From: Kiloniellales bacterium
GTDB taxonomy: Bacteria > Pseudomonadota > Alphaproteobacteria > Kiloniellales > JAKSDN01
Direction of reading: 5' to 3'
Length of the DNA: 8,672 nt
Assembly (NCBI GenBank): GCA_022360075.1
Contig: JAKSDN010001125.1
Span: 1-8,672, forward strand
In this document: positions 1 through 5,959 of the stretch, piece after piece
Layout of the letters: the number at the start of each line of letters is the position of its first letter
How positions within the stretch are numbered: the stretch's first letter is position 1
Program-made: the position numbers and the translations under genes
Notes under the pieces: model-generated
The model's database searches: none
The model's input: the letters and a program-made list of their open reading frames with translations, nothing else
What the model was told of the DNA's origin: nothing

Positions 1-788
1 ACATCGACTGGGGCAGCAAGACCCTGTCGCTGCGCATCAACGGCCTCGACACCCATTACATGTACCGCGACGTGGTCGATGTCATCGAGCAGGGCGGCGA
101 CCGGCTCGACATGATCATGATCCCGAAGGTCGGCACCGCCGCCGACGTCTACGCGGTCGACATGCTGGTCACGCAGGTCGAGGACGCGGTCGGGCGCAAA
201 AAGCGGATCGGCTTCGAGATGATCATCGAGACCGCGCTCGGCATGGCCAACGTCGACGAGATCGCCGCGGCCAGCAAGCGCAACGAGAGCCTGCACTTCG
301 GCGTCGCCGACTACGCCGCCTCGACCAAGGCGCGCACGACCGTGATCGGCGGGCCGAACGAGCTCTATGGCGTCCTGACCGACAAGCAGGGCGACGCACC
401 GCGCGACTACCATTGGGGCGACATGTGGCACTACGCGATCGCCCGCATGGTGGTGGCCGCCCGCGCCAACGGCCTCAGGCCGATCGACGGGCCTTTCGGC
501 GACTTTTCCGACCCCGACGGCTTCCGCGCCCAGTCCAACCGCGCCGCGGTGCTGGGCTGCGAGGGCAAGTGGGCGATCCACCCCAGCCAGATCGGCCTCG
601 CCAACGAGGTCAACAGCCCCTCCAAGGCCGAGGTCGACAAGGCCAAGAAGATTCTCAAGGCCATGAAGCAGGCCCAGAAGGAAGGCAAGGGGGCAGTCTC
701 GCTGGACGGCCGTCTGATCGACATCGCCTCGATCAAGCAGGCCGAAGTGATGGTCAAGAAGGCCCGCCAGATCGCCAAGGCGGGGTAG
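1..788 (+). CDS. mcl1: L-malyl-CoA/beta-methylmalyl-CoA lyase, 5'-truncated by window edge
   Basis: The reading frame is open from base 3 to the TAG at 786-788, giving 261 visible residues; roughly the first 65 lie outside the window. The protein belongs to the HpcH/HpaI aldolase (citrate lyase beta-like) TIM-barrel family. These Mg2+-dependent enzymes reversibly cleave L-malyl-CoA to acetyl-CoA plus glyoxylate and beta-methylmalyl-CoA to propionyl-CoA plus glyoxylate, in the ethylmalonyl-CoA and related pathways. Visible motifs are SLRINGLDTHYMYRD, FEMIIETALG and HFGVADYAAS. The Arg (RINGLD), Glu (IIETALG) and Asp (GVADY) are spaced 65 and 92 residues apart, which matches R76, E141 and D168 of the Rhodobacter enzyme as I recall them. 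A SLDGRLID segment near the C terminus fits the aspartate donated by the neighbouring subunit. Codon use is strongly GC-rich. It converges on the nitrilase gene with 14 bp between stops. A malyl-CoA lyase of different substrate preference (mclA-type naming) is the main alternative. Confidence 0.93.
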   Translation, partial: IDWGSKTLSLRINGLDTHYMYRDVVDVIEQGGDRLDMIMIPKVGTAADVYAVDMLVTQVEDAVGRKKRIGFEMIIETALGMANVDEIAAASKRNESLHFGVADYAASTKARTTVIGGPNELYGVLTDKQGDAPRDYHWGDMWHYAIARMVVAARANGLRPIDGPFGDFSDPDGFRAQSNRAAVLGCEGKWAIHPSQIGLANEVNSPSKAEVDKAKKILKAMKQAQKEGKGAVSLDGRLIDIASIKQAEVMVKKARQIAKAG

Positions 789-793
789 CGGCC

Positions 794-814
794 GGCTTCG
801 GCTTATCCGGAGCC
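794..814. terminator. Candidate hairpin between two convergent genes
   Basis: GGCTTCGG (794-801) pairs with CCGGAGCC (807-814) as an 8-bp stem with one T-G wobble and a 5-base loop (CTTAT). It sits just past the malyl-CoA lyase stop. The minus-strand nitrilase stop codon (803-805) lies inside its loop. A U-rich tract is poor on the plus side (TTCGCC) and absent on the minus side, so this is at best a weak or Rho-assisted bidirectional terminator. Confidence 0.3.
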
Positions 815-1759
815 TTCGCCTGACACTTTTCGCGCCACAGCGCGCCTCTTGCGGCTCATCGCATAGCTGAGCGTGCCGAAGCCTTCTGCCACCCGCCAGA
901 TGCGGGTGAACCAGGGCATCGGCCGGGACCAGCCGCCTGCCATCGCTGGTAGGCTGGGTCGCGCCTCGTCCGGCGCCAGCGTGACGTCGTGGCAGGCGAT
1001 GCCCTCGTCTTCGTCCAGCCGGACCAGTGTCGTACCGTCGGCGTCGAAGACCCCGGAGAGCCCGCAGAAGACCGTGTTCTCCTCGGGAAAGACGAACGGC
1101 AAGGGCGAGTGCCACGGCCCGGCCTTGTTCGCCATGACTACGGGAACGCCGAGGCTTCGGGCGAGCCATGGCGGGCCTTCTCGGATCAGGTCCAGCATGG
1201 TCTCGACGTCGCGCTCGGAGAAGCCGCGCTGCGCGGTCGGGCGCGGTGCCGAATGCGGCATCAGCAGCAGATCGATCCGCGCGTCGTACAGCTCTTGCAC
1301 CACCTTCGCCAGGAGCTGCTCGTAACAGATGCTGACGCCGATGCGGCCGATCGGCGACTCGATCACGTGCGGGTCCGCGCCGGCCCGGTAGAAATAGGCC
1401 TCCGGTCCGGCGGGCCGCGACTTGCGGACCCGCCCGGCGATCTCGCCCTGCGGCGAGGCCAGGACGAAGCTGTTGTAGAGCTGATCGGATGCGGCTTCGA
1501 GAAAGCTGATGCCGAGCCAGATGGCGTGGCGCTTGGCGGTGGCGCGCAGCCAGCGGGTTGTCGGACCCTCGAAGGGCTCGGCCGCCCGCCAGATCTCCGG
1601 TGTCATGCGGAAGCCCGACGAGAAGAGCTCCGGCAGCAGCACAAGGGCCGCGCCCGCCTGCGCGGCTTCGACGACCAGTGGCTCGGCGTGGGCGAGGTTT
1701 CCTTCGACGGCGCCGTCCTCGGAGACGGCCTGTACCGCCGCGACGCGTAGCTGCGGCAT
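803..1759 (-). CDS. Carbon-nitrogen hydrolase (nitrilase superfamily)
   Basis: This 318-residue cytoplasmic protein has no signal peptide. It carries the complete nitrilase-superfamily catalytic triad: Glu44 in LLPELFSSGF, Lys113 in GRVRKSRP and Cys145 in GVSICYEQLL, in the usual order and spacing. Members hydrolyse non-peptide C-N bonds (amides, nitriles, carbamoyl groups) through a cysteine thioester. The residues after Cys145 (CYEQL in place of the more common CYDxRFPE) suggest a divergent aliphatic amidase or carbamoylase rather than a well-characterised subfamily. A basic C-terminal tail (SRKRRAVARK) follows the conserved domain. The start at ATG 1757-1759 is supported by AGGA seven bases upstream and by family-like alignment from residue 4 (LRVAAVQA). 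The gene converges on malyl-CoA lyase and has no same-strand partner downstream. The family assignment is firm; the substrate cannot be read from the sequence. Confidence 0.88.
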   Translation of the reverse strand: MPQLRVAAVQAVSEDGAVEGNLAHAEPLVVEAAQAGAALVLLPELFSSGFRMTPEIWRAAEPFEGPTTRWLRATAKRHAIWLGISFLEAASDQLYNSFVLASPQGEIAGRVRKSRPAGPEAYFYRAGADPHVIESPIGRIGVSICYEQLLAKVVQELYDARIDLLLMPHSAPRPTAQRGFSERDVETMLDLIREGPPWLARSLGVPVVMANKAGPWHSPLPFVFPEENTVFCGLSGVFDADGTTLVRLDEDEGIACHDVTLAPDEARPSLPAMAGGWSRPMPWFTRIWRVAEGFGTLSYAMSRKRRAVARKVSGEGSG

Positions 1760-2032
1760 GGCGTTTTCCTACGACAGGACTCGCCGAGGAGCTAAGGCGT
1801 CAGGCCTCTGAATTCTGTCCGAATCTTGCGTTCACCGGCGTGTCCGGCAAGCGCCCGATCCTCGTCTTTCACTAGGTCCACGAACGCCCGGCGACGTCGA
1901 GCCTGTTTGACACGGATGAACGCCGATGGACGTCGGATCGCAGCATGTAGTGCAAGAGCGGTGCCCCGTGAGGCCACTCCCCTGCCCCCAAATCGAGTGT
2001 GGCAACTGAACAGCATCGCTCCGGGGCCGGAA
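1760..2032. other. Intergenic stretch, no convincing gene
   Basis: These 273 bp separate the nitrilase start from the stop of the SGNH gene. A minus-strand frame (2040-1792, 82 codons) begins at an ATG that overlaps the SGNH stop (ATGAGTGA). Its product is Arg-rich and low in recognisable features, resembles no family I know, and lacks its own Shine-Dalgarno, so I do not call it. I see no good sigma-70 promoter for the nitrilase gene. The stretch contains the 10-bp repeat listed separately. Confidence 0.5.
1911..1940. repeat. Three imperfect 10-bp tandem units
   Basis: Consecutive units CACGGATGAA, CGCCGATGGA and CGTCGGATCG share a C-x-C/G-GAT core at exact 10-bp spacing. This resembles degenerate 'ACACGGATGAACACGGATGG'-type intergenic sequence that I recall from GC-rich bacterial genomes. 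Helical-turn phasing could also fit a protein-binding site, but three diverged units are weak evidence for that. Confidence 0.3.
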
Positions 2033-3244
2033 TCACTCATTGCTATTCGGATCTGGATCTGACGGGCTTGCGCGTCGCTTCTGGAACAGATGTTGAAGTT
2101 CGTCGATCAAGATCTCGGCAACTGCTTCATTGCCGCGAGGATTGAAGTGCGCATCGTGGCTCCAGTACAGATCTTGTGACGCCAAGCCCCTTCTCTTGAA
2201 TTCCGATGCAAGATCGACGTGCGAGATCTCATTCGTCGTGAGAAATCCTCTAAGCTCCTCATACCACGATGCATTGAGAGCCCTTGTTTTCGGCGGGATC
2301 AAGGCGACAATAAGATCAACTCCATTATTGATCGCCCATTTCTTGAACTGCAAGATTGCGTCTTTGTTCCTCCGAGTGTTCGGATTATCTTCGTACCAGA
2401 ATTTTCGACCTTTTTCCTTGGGTAAACTGTAGATCTGCTTCCGGGTTCGGCCGCCGGAATCTTGGCCCGTCTGTCCTTGTACGGCCTTGGCGAGACGATT
2501 TTTCAAGCTGACGGCAACGTTCAAGGACAATGAATAGGGCTTAGCGCTTCTATTGAATCTCCATCGCCAACTGGCACTCTTCTCCTCAATTTCCTTCAGG
2601 CGCAACTTGAGTTTCTCTCTTAATTCCTCGTCCGCGTGACGGACGATCTCGTTTTCTTCATCGAGAGACGCACTGTTCACAAGCCACCCATCGATAACGG
2701 TGGCGTGGGGATACGCGTAGTCATTGGCGGGATCATTCGAGTCGTAAAATACCAGTACGGCCCTTGGTGGATAGCCAATTTCCTCGACAACCCCCAAGAA
2801 TTTGTCGAACTGGTGCAATTGCCCCGTGTGAGTCACGCCGCATTTCACAACACTCTTCCCGGAGCGTTGCTCGACGATCGTTCCGAATTTCTGTTCGAAC
2901 GGCGTATATCCCCACGTCTGGCTATCGCCGGCAAAGTAGATATAGTCGCCAACCTTGGGCGGCTCGTCGTCAAAGCACCCGAGAGAATTCGACCATATCG
3001 GGTATGCGACACCATCTACCCAATGAGCGCCTTCCCGGTTTCTGCCGATGTCAAAACCTCTTGCCGCGTGCTTCACGAAGTATCCGTTCGGATACCTGTC
3101 GTAGCCGCCAATGGATGGAGGTGGATCTCTGCGGTAGTCCGGGAATTGCGACGCATAGTCGTCCGGCAAAAAATGAAACATCGTGGCGTCGAAAACTAGA
3201 ACCAGGAGCAAAGCGACGATCGGATAGTAAAGGATGGTCTTCAT
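2033..3244 (-). CDS. Membrane-anchored SGNH-fold hydrolase/O-acyltransferase-like protein
   Basis: The chosen start (ATG 3242-3244) gives 403 residues beginning MKTILYYPIVALLLVLVFDA, a typical uncleaved anchor or signal segment (about residues 4-24). The frame stays open upstream, but that extension is Arg/His-rich and non-family-like. SGNH blocks are visible in order: GDSQTWG (Ser108) as block I, CGVTHTGQ (about 135-141) as block II, YDSNDPAND (Asn170) as block III, and DAHFNPRGNE (Asp364, His366) as block V. The fold places Ser, Asp and His as the triad, outside the membrane. Such proteins commonly add or remove acyl groups on extracellular polysaccharides (AlgX/AlgJ-like, DltD-like) or act as esterases. 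A charged helical stretch lies at about 203-223. Sampled lines are about 45-48% GC, far below the flanking genes, which suggests transfer. No strong Shine-Dalgarno precedes the ATG (only GAAG). The ATG overlaps the stop of a short upstream frame (ATGA). The radical SAM gene is divergent, 748 bp away. The fold is well supported; the reaction is unknown. Confidence 0.8.
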   Translation of the reverse strand: MKTILYYPIVALLLVLVFDATMFHFLPDDYASQFPDYRRDPPPSIGGYDRYPNGYFVKHAARGFDIGRNREGAHWVDGVAYPIWSNSLGCFDDEPPKVGDYIYFAGDSQTWGYTPFEQKFGTIVEQRSGKSVVKCGVTHTGQLHQFDKFLGVVEEIGYPPRAVLVFYDSNDPANDYAYPHATVIDGWLVNSASLDEENEIVRHADEELREKLKLRLKEIEEKSASWRWRFNRSAKPYSLSLNVAVSLKNRLAKAVQGQTGQDSGGRTRKQIYSLPKEKGRKFWYEDNPNTRRNKDAILQFKKWAINNGVDLIVALIPPKTRALNASWYEELRGFLTTNEISHVDLASEFKRRGLASQDLYWSHDAHFNPRGNEAVAEILIDELQHLFQKRRASPSDPDPNSNE

Positions 3245-3992
3245 AGTGCTTCGATCGACGGTTTCCGAGCGACAAGCTCGTTGGCAATGCTGGGTGTCGC
3301 TGTTTTGAGTACGGCGAGGCCGATGCGGTCTTCGGAGACGATCGCGACTGCGGTCATAGACGTGGCCATTGGGCTGGAACCGCTGACAATGGTGCGATTC
3401 TTCCGCCCGCGCCATGGCGGTTCGGGCGCAACACGCCCAGCCGTTTCACGAGCCCGCTCAATCTGCGTCAACTTCCTGATCCAACGCAATGTGACTCGTG
3501 ACGCGCAGATCGAAATTGTTCCTCTAATCGTACCACGAACGCCGAAACGCCGCCATCTGCACCTTCGTTACGGCCGTTCAATCCACTGCAACGACGGCCC
3601 CATGATGCTACGCGAACTCATCTGCTATAGGCGCTGGAAAGCTTCGCTTGCCTTACATCCGCTTCCCATCGACGCAGCTTGAGGTCCAAGGAGATCACCC
3701 GTTTGCCCAAAGCAATCGTCTCCCCTTTCGCGGGTAGGAGTTCATGGTTTCCCGCGCTGGCGTAATGAGCTATCATCATCTGCAATCTTTGGGATTGTCT
3801 TGAAGAATTGTTTGGCGTTTGTCGGCCAGGAGGGCATGACCTGGTCGCCGCCTTCATAGGCTTCCCGTGTTTCGATAGCCAGTTACATTTCGGTCGGATA
3901 CGAGCCAGGCGAGGACCTACAGCGAGACAAATCAATCGCCATTCCCTCAAGCAAATTGGCACAGGGGCGTTGATCGAGGGAGCAAGACACAG
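3245..3992. other. 748-bp divergent spacer with possible gene remnants
   Basis: No intact recognisable gene is visible. Three things were seen. (a) A minus-strand frame is open from 3567 to the TGA at 3241-3243, which overlaps the SGNH ATG; it is up to 108 codons with only a TTG start (3489), its last about 50 codons look coding-like, and I recognise no family. (b) A minus-strand 46-codon stretch (3882-3742) reads AIETREAYEGGDQVMPSWP followed by a Lys/Phe/Ile-rich tail with plausible codon use, but it is closed on both sides by stops (TAA at 3883-3885 and TGA at 3742-3744). (c) A plus-strand frame (3281-3682) looks like a shadow. GC is intermediate (about 50-60%). The spacer should hold promoters for both neighbours, but I could not find a convincing -35/-10 pair. 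Confidence 0.45.
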
Positions 3993-4862
3993 ATGACTAG
4001 AGCGGCGGACGTGCTGCGGTCGCCGAATCATTTGGCCAGACTTGCCGAACAAATTGGCGGAAAACTGGGCTCTATCGGCGACAAGCTCAGATGCTATTCA
4101 GCCAAAGGATGGCCGGCTTTCATTCGCCATCATTTCGATCTGTTCGAAGCCATTGAAATCGAAACGCTAACGGCCTGCAACCGCCGCTGCACCTATTGTC
4201 CGAATTTCCGCTTCGAACGAGGACTGGTTAAGAACAAGAAATATATGGAAGAATCTCTGTTCAAGAAGATCATCGACGAGTTGTCGGATATAGGCTTCAG
4301 GGGGCGCGTGTCACCGCATTTCTACGGTGAGCCGCTGATGGATGAGCGCCTGTGCGACCTCTTGGCCTATGTGCATGACAAGATTCCCGCGGCGGAGATA
4401 GCCATTTTCACAAACGGCGATTTCTTGACCCCCGAGTACTACAAGCGACTGGTTGATGCGGGCGTTCGGTGCTTTGTCATAACGGAGCACGGCGAACAAA
4501 TGCCCCGCGCCGCCCGCGCGACCTTCGCCTATCGGAAAGAGCACGGCGGCCAGGGTGTGGAGGTCACTTATCGGAAGTACACCGCGGATACGCCTCTTGA
4601 TAATCGAGGCGGACTCGTCGAGCATGACCTGTATATTCGCAGAGACAGTTGCTATAACCCAAGTAGAGAAGTGATCGTAGATCACGCCGGAAACGTGGTA
4701 TTGTGTTGTAATGACTACTTTAGTTCTGTGTCGTTTGGCAATTTGCGAAACCAGAGACTTCTTGATGTTTGGTTCAGTGAGGACATGAAGCGGATTCGCC
4801 AAGAAACCAAGGAAGGCGTCTTCAATCTCGACATTTGCAAGACCTGCGTAAACAACGGGTAG
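3993..4862 (+). CDS. Radical SAM/SPASM-domain enzyme
   Basis: This 289-residue protein has the radical SAM signature CNRRCTYC (Cys62, Cys66, Cys69), which ligates the [4Fe-4S] cluster that cleaves S-adenosylmethionine. It is preceded by the typical first strand AIEIETLTA. A GGEP-like YGEP (111-114) and TNGDFLTPE (140-148) continue the partial TIM barrel. The C-terminal part is SPASM-like: Cys220, then HAGNVVLCCNDY (Cys238, Cys239), GNLRNQRLLDVW, and CKTC (Cys282, Cys285), which probably bind an auxiliary Fe-S cluster. There is no signal peptide, so it is cytoplasmic. SPASM enzymes mature peptides, act on protein substrates, or modify sugars and other small molecules; nothing here decides which. 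The start ATG is supported by GAGGGAG (3976-3982) ten bases upstream. GC is about 45% in a sampled line and codon use differs from flanking core genes. No precursor peptide gene was seen beside it. The family is very secure; the substrate is unknown. Confidence 0.9.
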   Translation: MTRAADVLRSPNHLARLAEQIGGKLGSIGDKLRCYSAKGWPAFIRHHFDLFEAIEIETLTACNRRCTYCPNFRFERGLVKNKKYMEESLFKKIIDELSDIGFRGRVSPHFYGEPLMDERLCDLLAYVHDKIPAAEIAIFTNGDFLTPEYYKRLVDAGVRCFVITEHGEQMPRAARATFAYRKEHGGQGVEVTYRKYTADTPLDNRGGLVEHDLYIRRDSCYNPSREVIVDHAGNVVLCCNDYFSSVSFGNLRNQRLLDVWFSEDMKRIRQETKEGVFNLDICKTCVNNG

Positions 4863-4927
4863 TCGAGAGTACGACCGAAGATGATTGTTTTCAGAACAGG
4901 GGCTTGGAGAGAGAACCCTCCTCACTT

Positions 4928-5011
4928 GTCATTGCCGGACTTGATCCGGCAATGCAGTCATCGTTCGATCCAGGCGCCACTCTGGATCACCGGGTCAAGC
5001 CCGGTGATGAC
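4928..5011. repeat. Dispersed palindromic intergenic repeat (alphaproteobacterial type)
   Basis: Two strong hairpins and a weaker central one lie between outer arms GTCAT (4928) and ATGAC (5011). ATTGCCGGA (4931-4939) pairs with TCCGGCAAT (4945-4953) across CTTGA. ATCACCGGG (4986-4994) pairs with CCCGGTGAT (5000-5008) across TCAAG. GATCCAG (4967-4973) can pair with CTGGATC (4982-4988), in competition with the second hairpin. Translated, this gives the well-known spurious peptide pattern VIAGLDPA...LDHRVKPGDDE seen across alphaproteobacterial genomes, so the short reading frame here (4835-5017) is not a gene. The element begins 65 nt after the radical SAM stop and could stabilise or end that transcript. 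Confidence 0.85.
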
Positions 5012-5146
5012 GAATGAAGTATGACAACCCTCTGATCCCACGGATTTCGTTTCGAGTCAGACTCTGAACTCGGACGTGAGGGACGACGACCGAGCCGAAA
5101 TGAGGCTCGCCTTCGATGCCGGCCGAATTCAAGCGTTCCCGGACTG

Positions 5147-5177
5147 GCATCGCGAATCCGGTGCGGCTTCGCGATGC
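5147..5177 (-). terminator. Candidate hairpin downstream of the thiY-tenA operon
   Basis: GCATCGCGAA (5147-5156) pairs perfectly with TTCGCGATGC (5168-5177). Past a mismatch, an inner CCG/CGG pairing (5158-5160 with 5164-5166) extends the stem. It lies 67 bp past the tenA stop in the direction of transcription. No U-tract follows on the minus strand, so it may be a Rho-dependent or transcript-stabilising hairpin, or part of a repeat, rather than a classical terminator. Confidence 0.35.
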
Positions 5178-5197
5178 TTGCCCGGTGCTTGCCCGGT
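5176..5197. repeat. 11-bp tandem duplication
   Basis: GCTTGCCCGGT occurs twice back to back (5176-5186 and 5187-5197), followed by a partial third copy (GCTTGACGGT). This is probably replication slippage in noncoding DNA. Confidence 0.6.
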
Positions 5198-5243
5198 GCT
5201 TGACGGTACGGCGCAGGCCCTCAGCGAGCGGCGCGTCTACCGC

Positions 5244-5945
5244 CTATTCATAGGCCGCCTCGAAGAAAGCGGCCTCCAGCTCGACGATGCGCCGGAACAG
5301 GCCGGCGAGCGACTCCTGGCGCTCGAGCGGTAAGGCGCCGGCCTCGCGGTCGAGCTCGCCGCGCAGCCAGACGACGAAGGCCTCGAATTCCGGCAGGCTG
5401 TGCAGCTCGATCCATTCGCGCAGATAGAAGCGCTGCGGGCTCTGCGCCGAGGCCCGCTTGGCCCATTCCAGATAGATCCATTCCGCCGGCAGGAAGACGC
5501 TGAGGATCTCCAGGTAGCCGCCGCTCTGGGCCGCGCCCAGCATGAGTTCCTGGAAAGCCTCGGTCGCCTCGTTGGGCGGCGTCGCCCCGAGGTCGTCCTC
5601 GGTCACGCCGAGGGCCTCGAAGGAGCGCAGGAAATAGGTGTTCTCCTCGCCGGTCACGGCGGCGAGGAAGGCGCTCAGCTTGACACGCGAGGTGAGCGAG
5701 GGTGCCGACGCGATGGCGTAGCCGACGATCCGGACCAGCACGTCGAGAAATATGTAGTCTTGGATCAGGTAACGGCGATAGACGGCGTCCGGCAACGAGT
5801 CGTCGGCCAGCTCGCGGGTGAAGCGATGGCCGGCGGCCTGGCTCCAATAGGGCTCCGCCCTCTCGCGCAGCCAATCGGTGAAGGCGAGGCCCGGATCCTC
5901 GGCCTGGGCCTCGGTGAAGGCGCGCTGCGCCGGTTCTCTGGTCAT
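5244..5945 (-). CDS. tenA: TenA family aminopyrimidine aminohydrolase, Cys-less (TenA_E-like)
   Basis: This 233-residue, all-helical cytoplasmic protein matches the TenA/thiaminase II family in length and pattern: HRFTRELADDSLP (40-52), RRYLIQDYIFLDV (57-69), FLAAVTGEENTYF (93-105), FLPAEWIYLEWA (151-162) and a C-terminal Glu-containing helix (about 219-231). TenA hydrolyses aminopyrimidine breakdown products of thiamin to the HMP precursor. In cysteine-type TenA the motif is LPCxW with the catalytic Cys (Cys135 in Bacillus); here the position is Ala154 (LPAEW). This points to the TenA_E subgroup, in which acidic residues act instead. Asp63 would be the substrate-binding aspartate. I chose ATG 5943-5945 because GGGAGG sits six bases upstream; GTG 5963 and ATG 5960 are in frame but would overlap the thiY stop. 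The gene lies 14 bp after thiY and is presumably co-transcribed under the TPP riboswitch. Confidence 0.85.
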   Translation of the reverse strand: MTREPAQRAFTEAQAEDPGLAFTDWLRERAEPYWSQAAGHRFTRELADDSLPDAVYRRYLIQDYIFLDVLVRIVGYAIASAPSLTSRVKLSAFLAAVTGEENTYFLRSFEALGVTEDDLGATPPNEATEAFQELMLGAAQSGGYLEILSVFLPAEWIYLEWAKRASAQSPQRFYLREWIELHSLPEFEAFVVWLRGELDREAGALPLERQESLAGLFRRIVELEAAFFEAAYE

Positions 5946-5959
5946 GGCTTCGCCTCCCA

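Larger units (their letters stand above)
5012..5243. other. Intergenic stretch without a gene
   Basis: This stretch lies between the palindromic repeat and the tenA stop. It holds two overlapping 11-bp odd palindromes, GAGTCAGACTC (5054-5064) and TCAGACTCTGA (5057-5067), plus a strong hairpin and an 11-bp tandem duplication listed separately. A GTG-started plus frame from 5076 runs into the antisense of tenA and has no family features, so I do not call it. Confidence 0.5.

Noticed and set aside
989..1750. Plus-strand 253-codon frame opposite the nitrilase gene
   Set aside because: The minus strand carries the complete Glu-Lys-Cys nitrilase triad; the plus frame has no recognisable motif.
2020..2031. 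TCCGG/CCGGA palindrome right after the SGNH stop as a terminator
   Set aside because: The loop would be only two bases with the full stem, and no T-tract follows.
1792..2040. 82-codon minus frame with ATG overlapping the SGNH stop
   Set aside because: No family, Arg-rich composition, no Shine-Dalgarno; the overlap alone is not enough.
3245..3415. 57-residue N-terminal extension of the SGNH protein
   Set aside because: Arg/His-rich sequence precedes a clear membrane anchor at MKTILYY; family proteins start at the anchor.
3618..4052. 144-codon minus frame across the radical SAM start region
   Set aside because: Its 5' part is antisense to a well-supported start and ribosome site; no recognisable domain.
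4311..4925. Minus-strand 204-codon frame opposite the radical SAM gene
   Set aside because: The plus strand has the CxxxCxxC and SPASM cysteines; the antisense frame has no domain.
4835..5017. Plus-strand 60-codon frame after the radical SAM gene
   Set aside because: It is translated palindromic repeat (the VIAGLDPA...RVKPGDDE pattern), a known annotation artefact, and it starts inside the radical SAM coding sequence.
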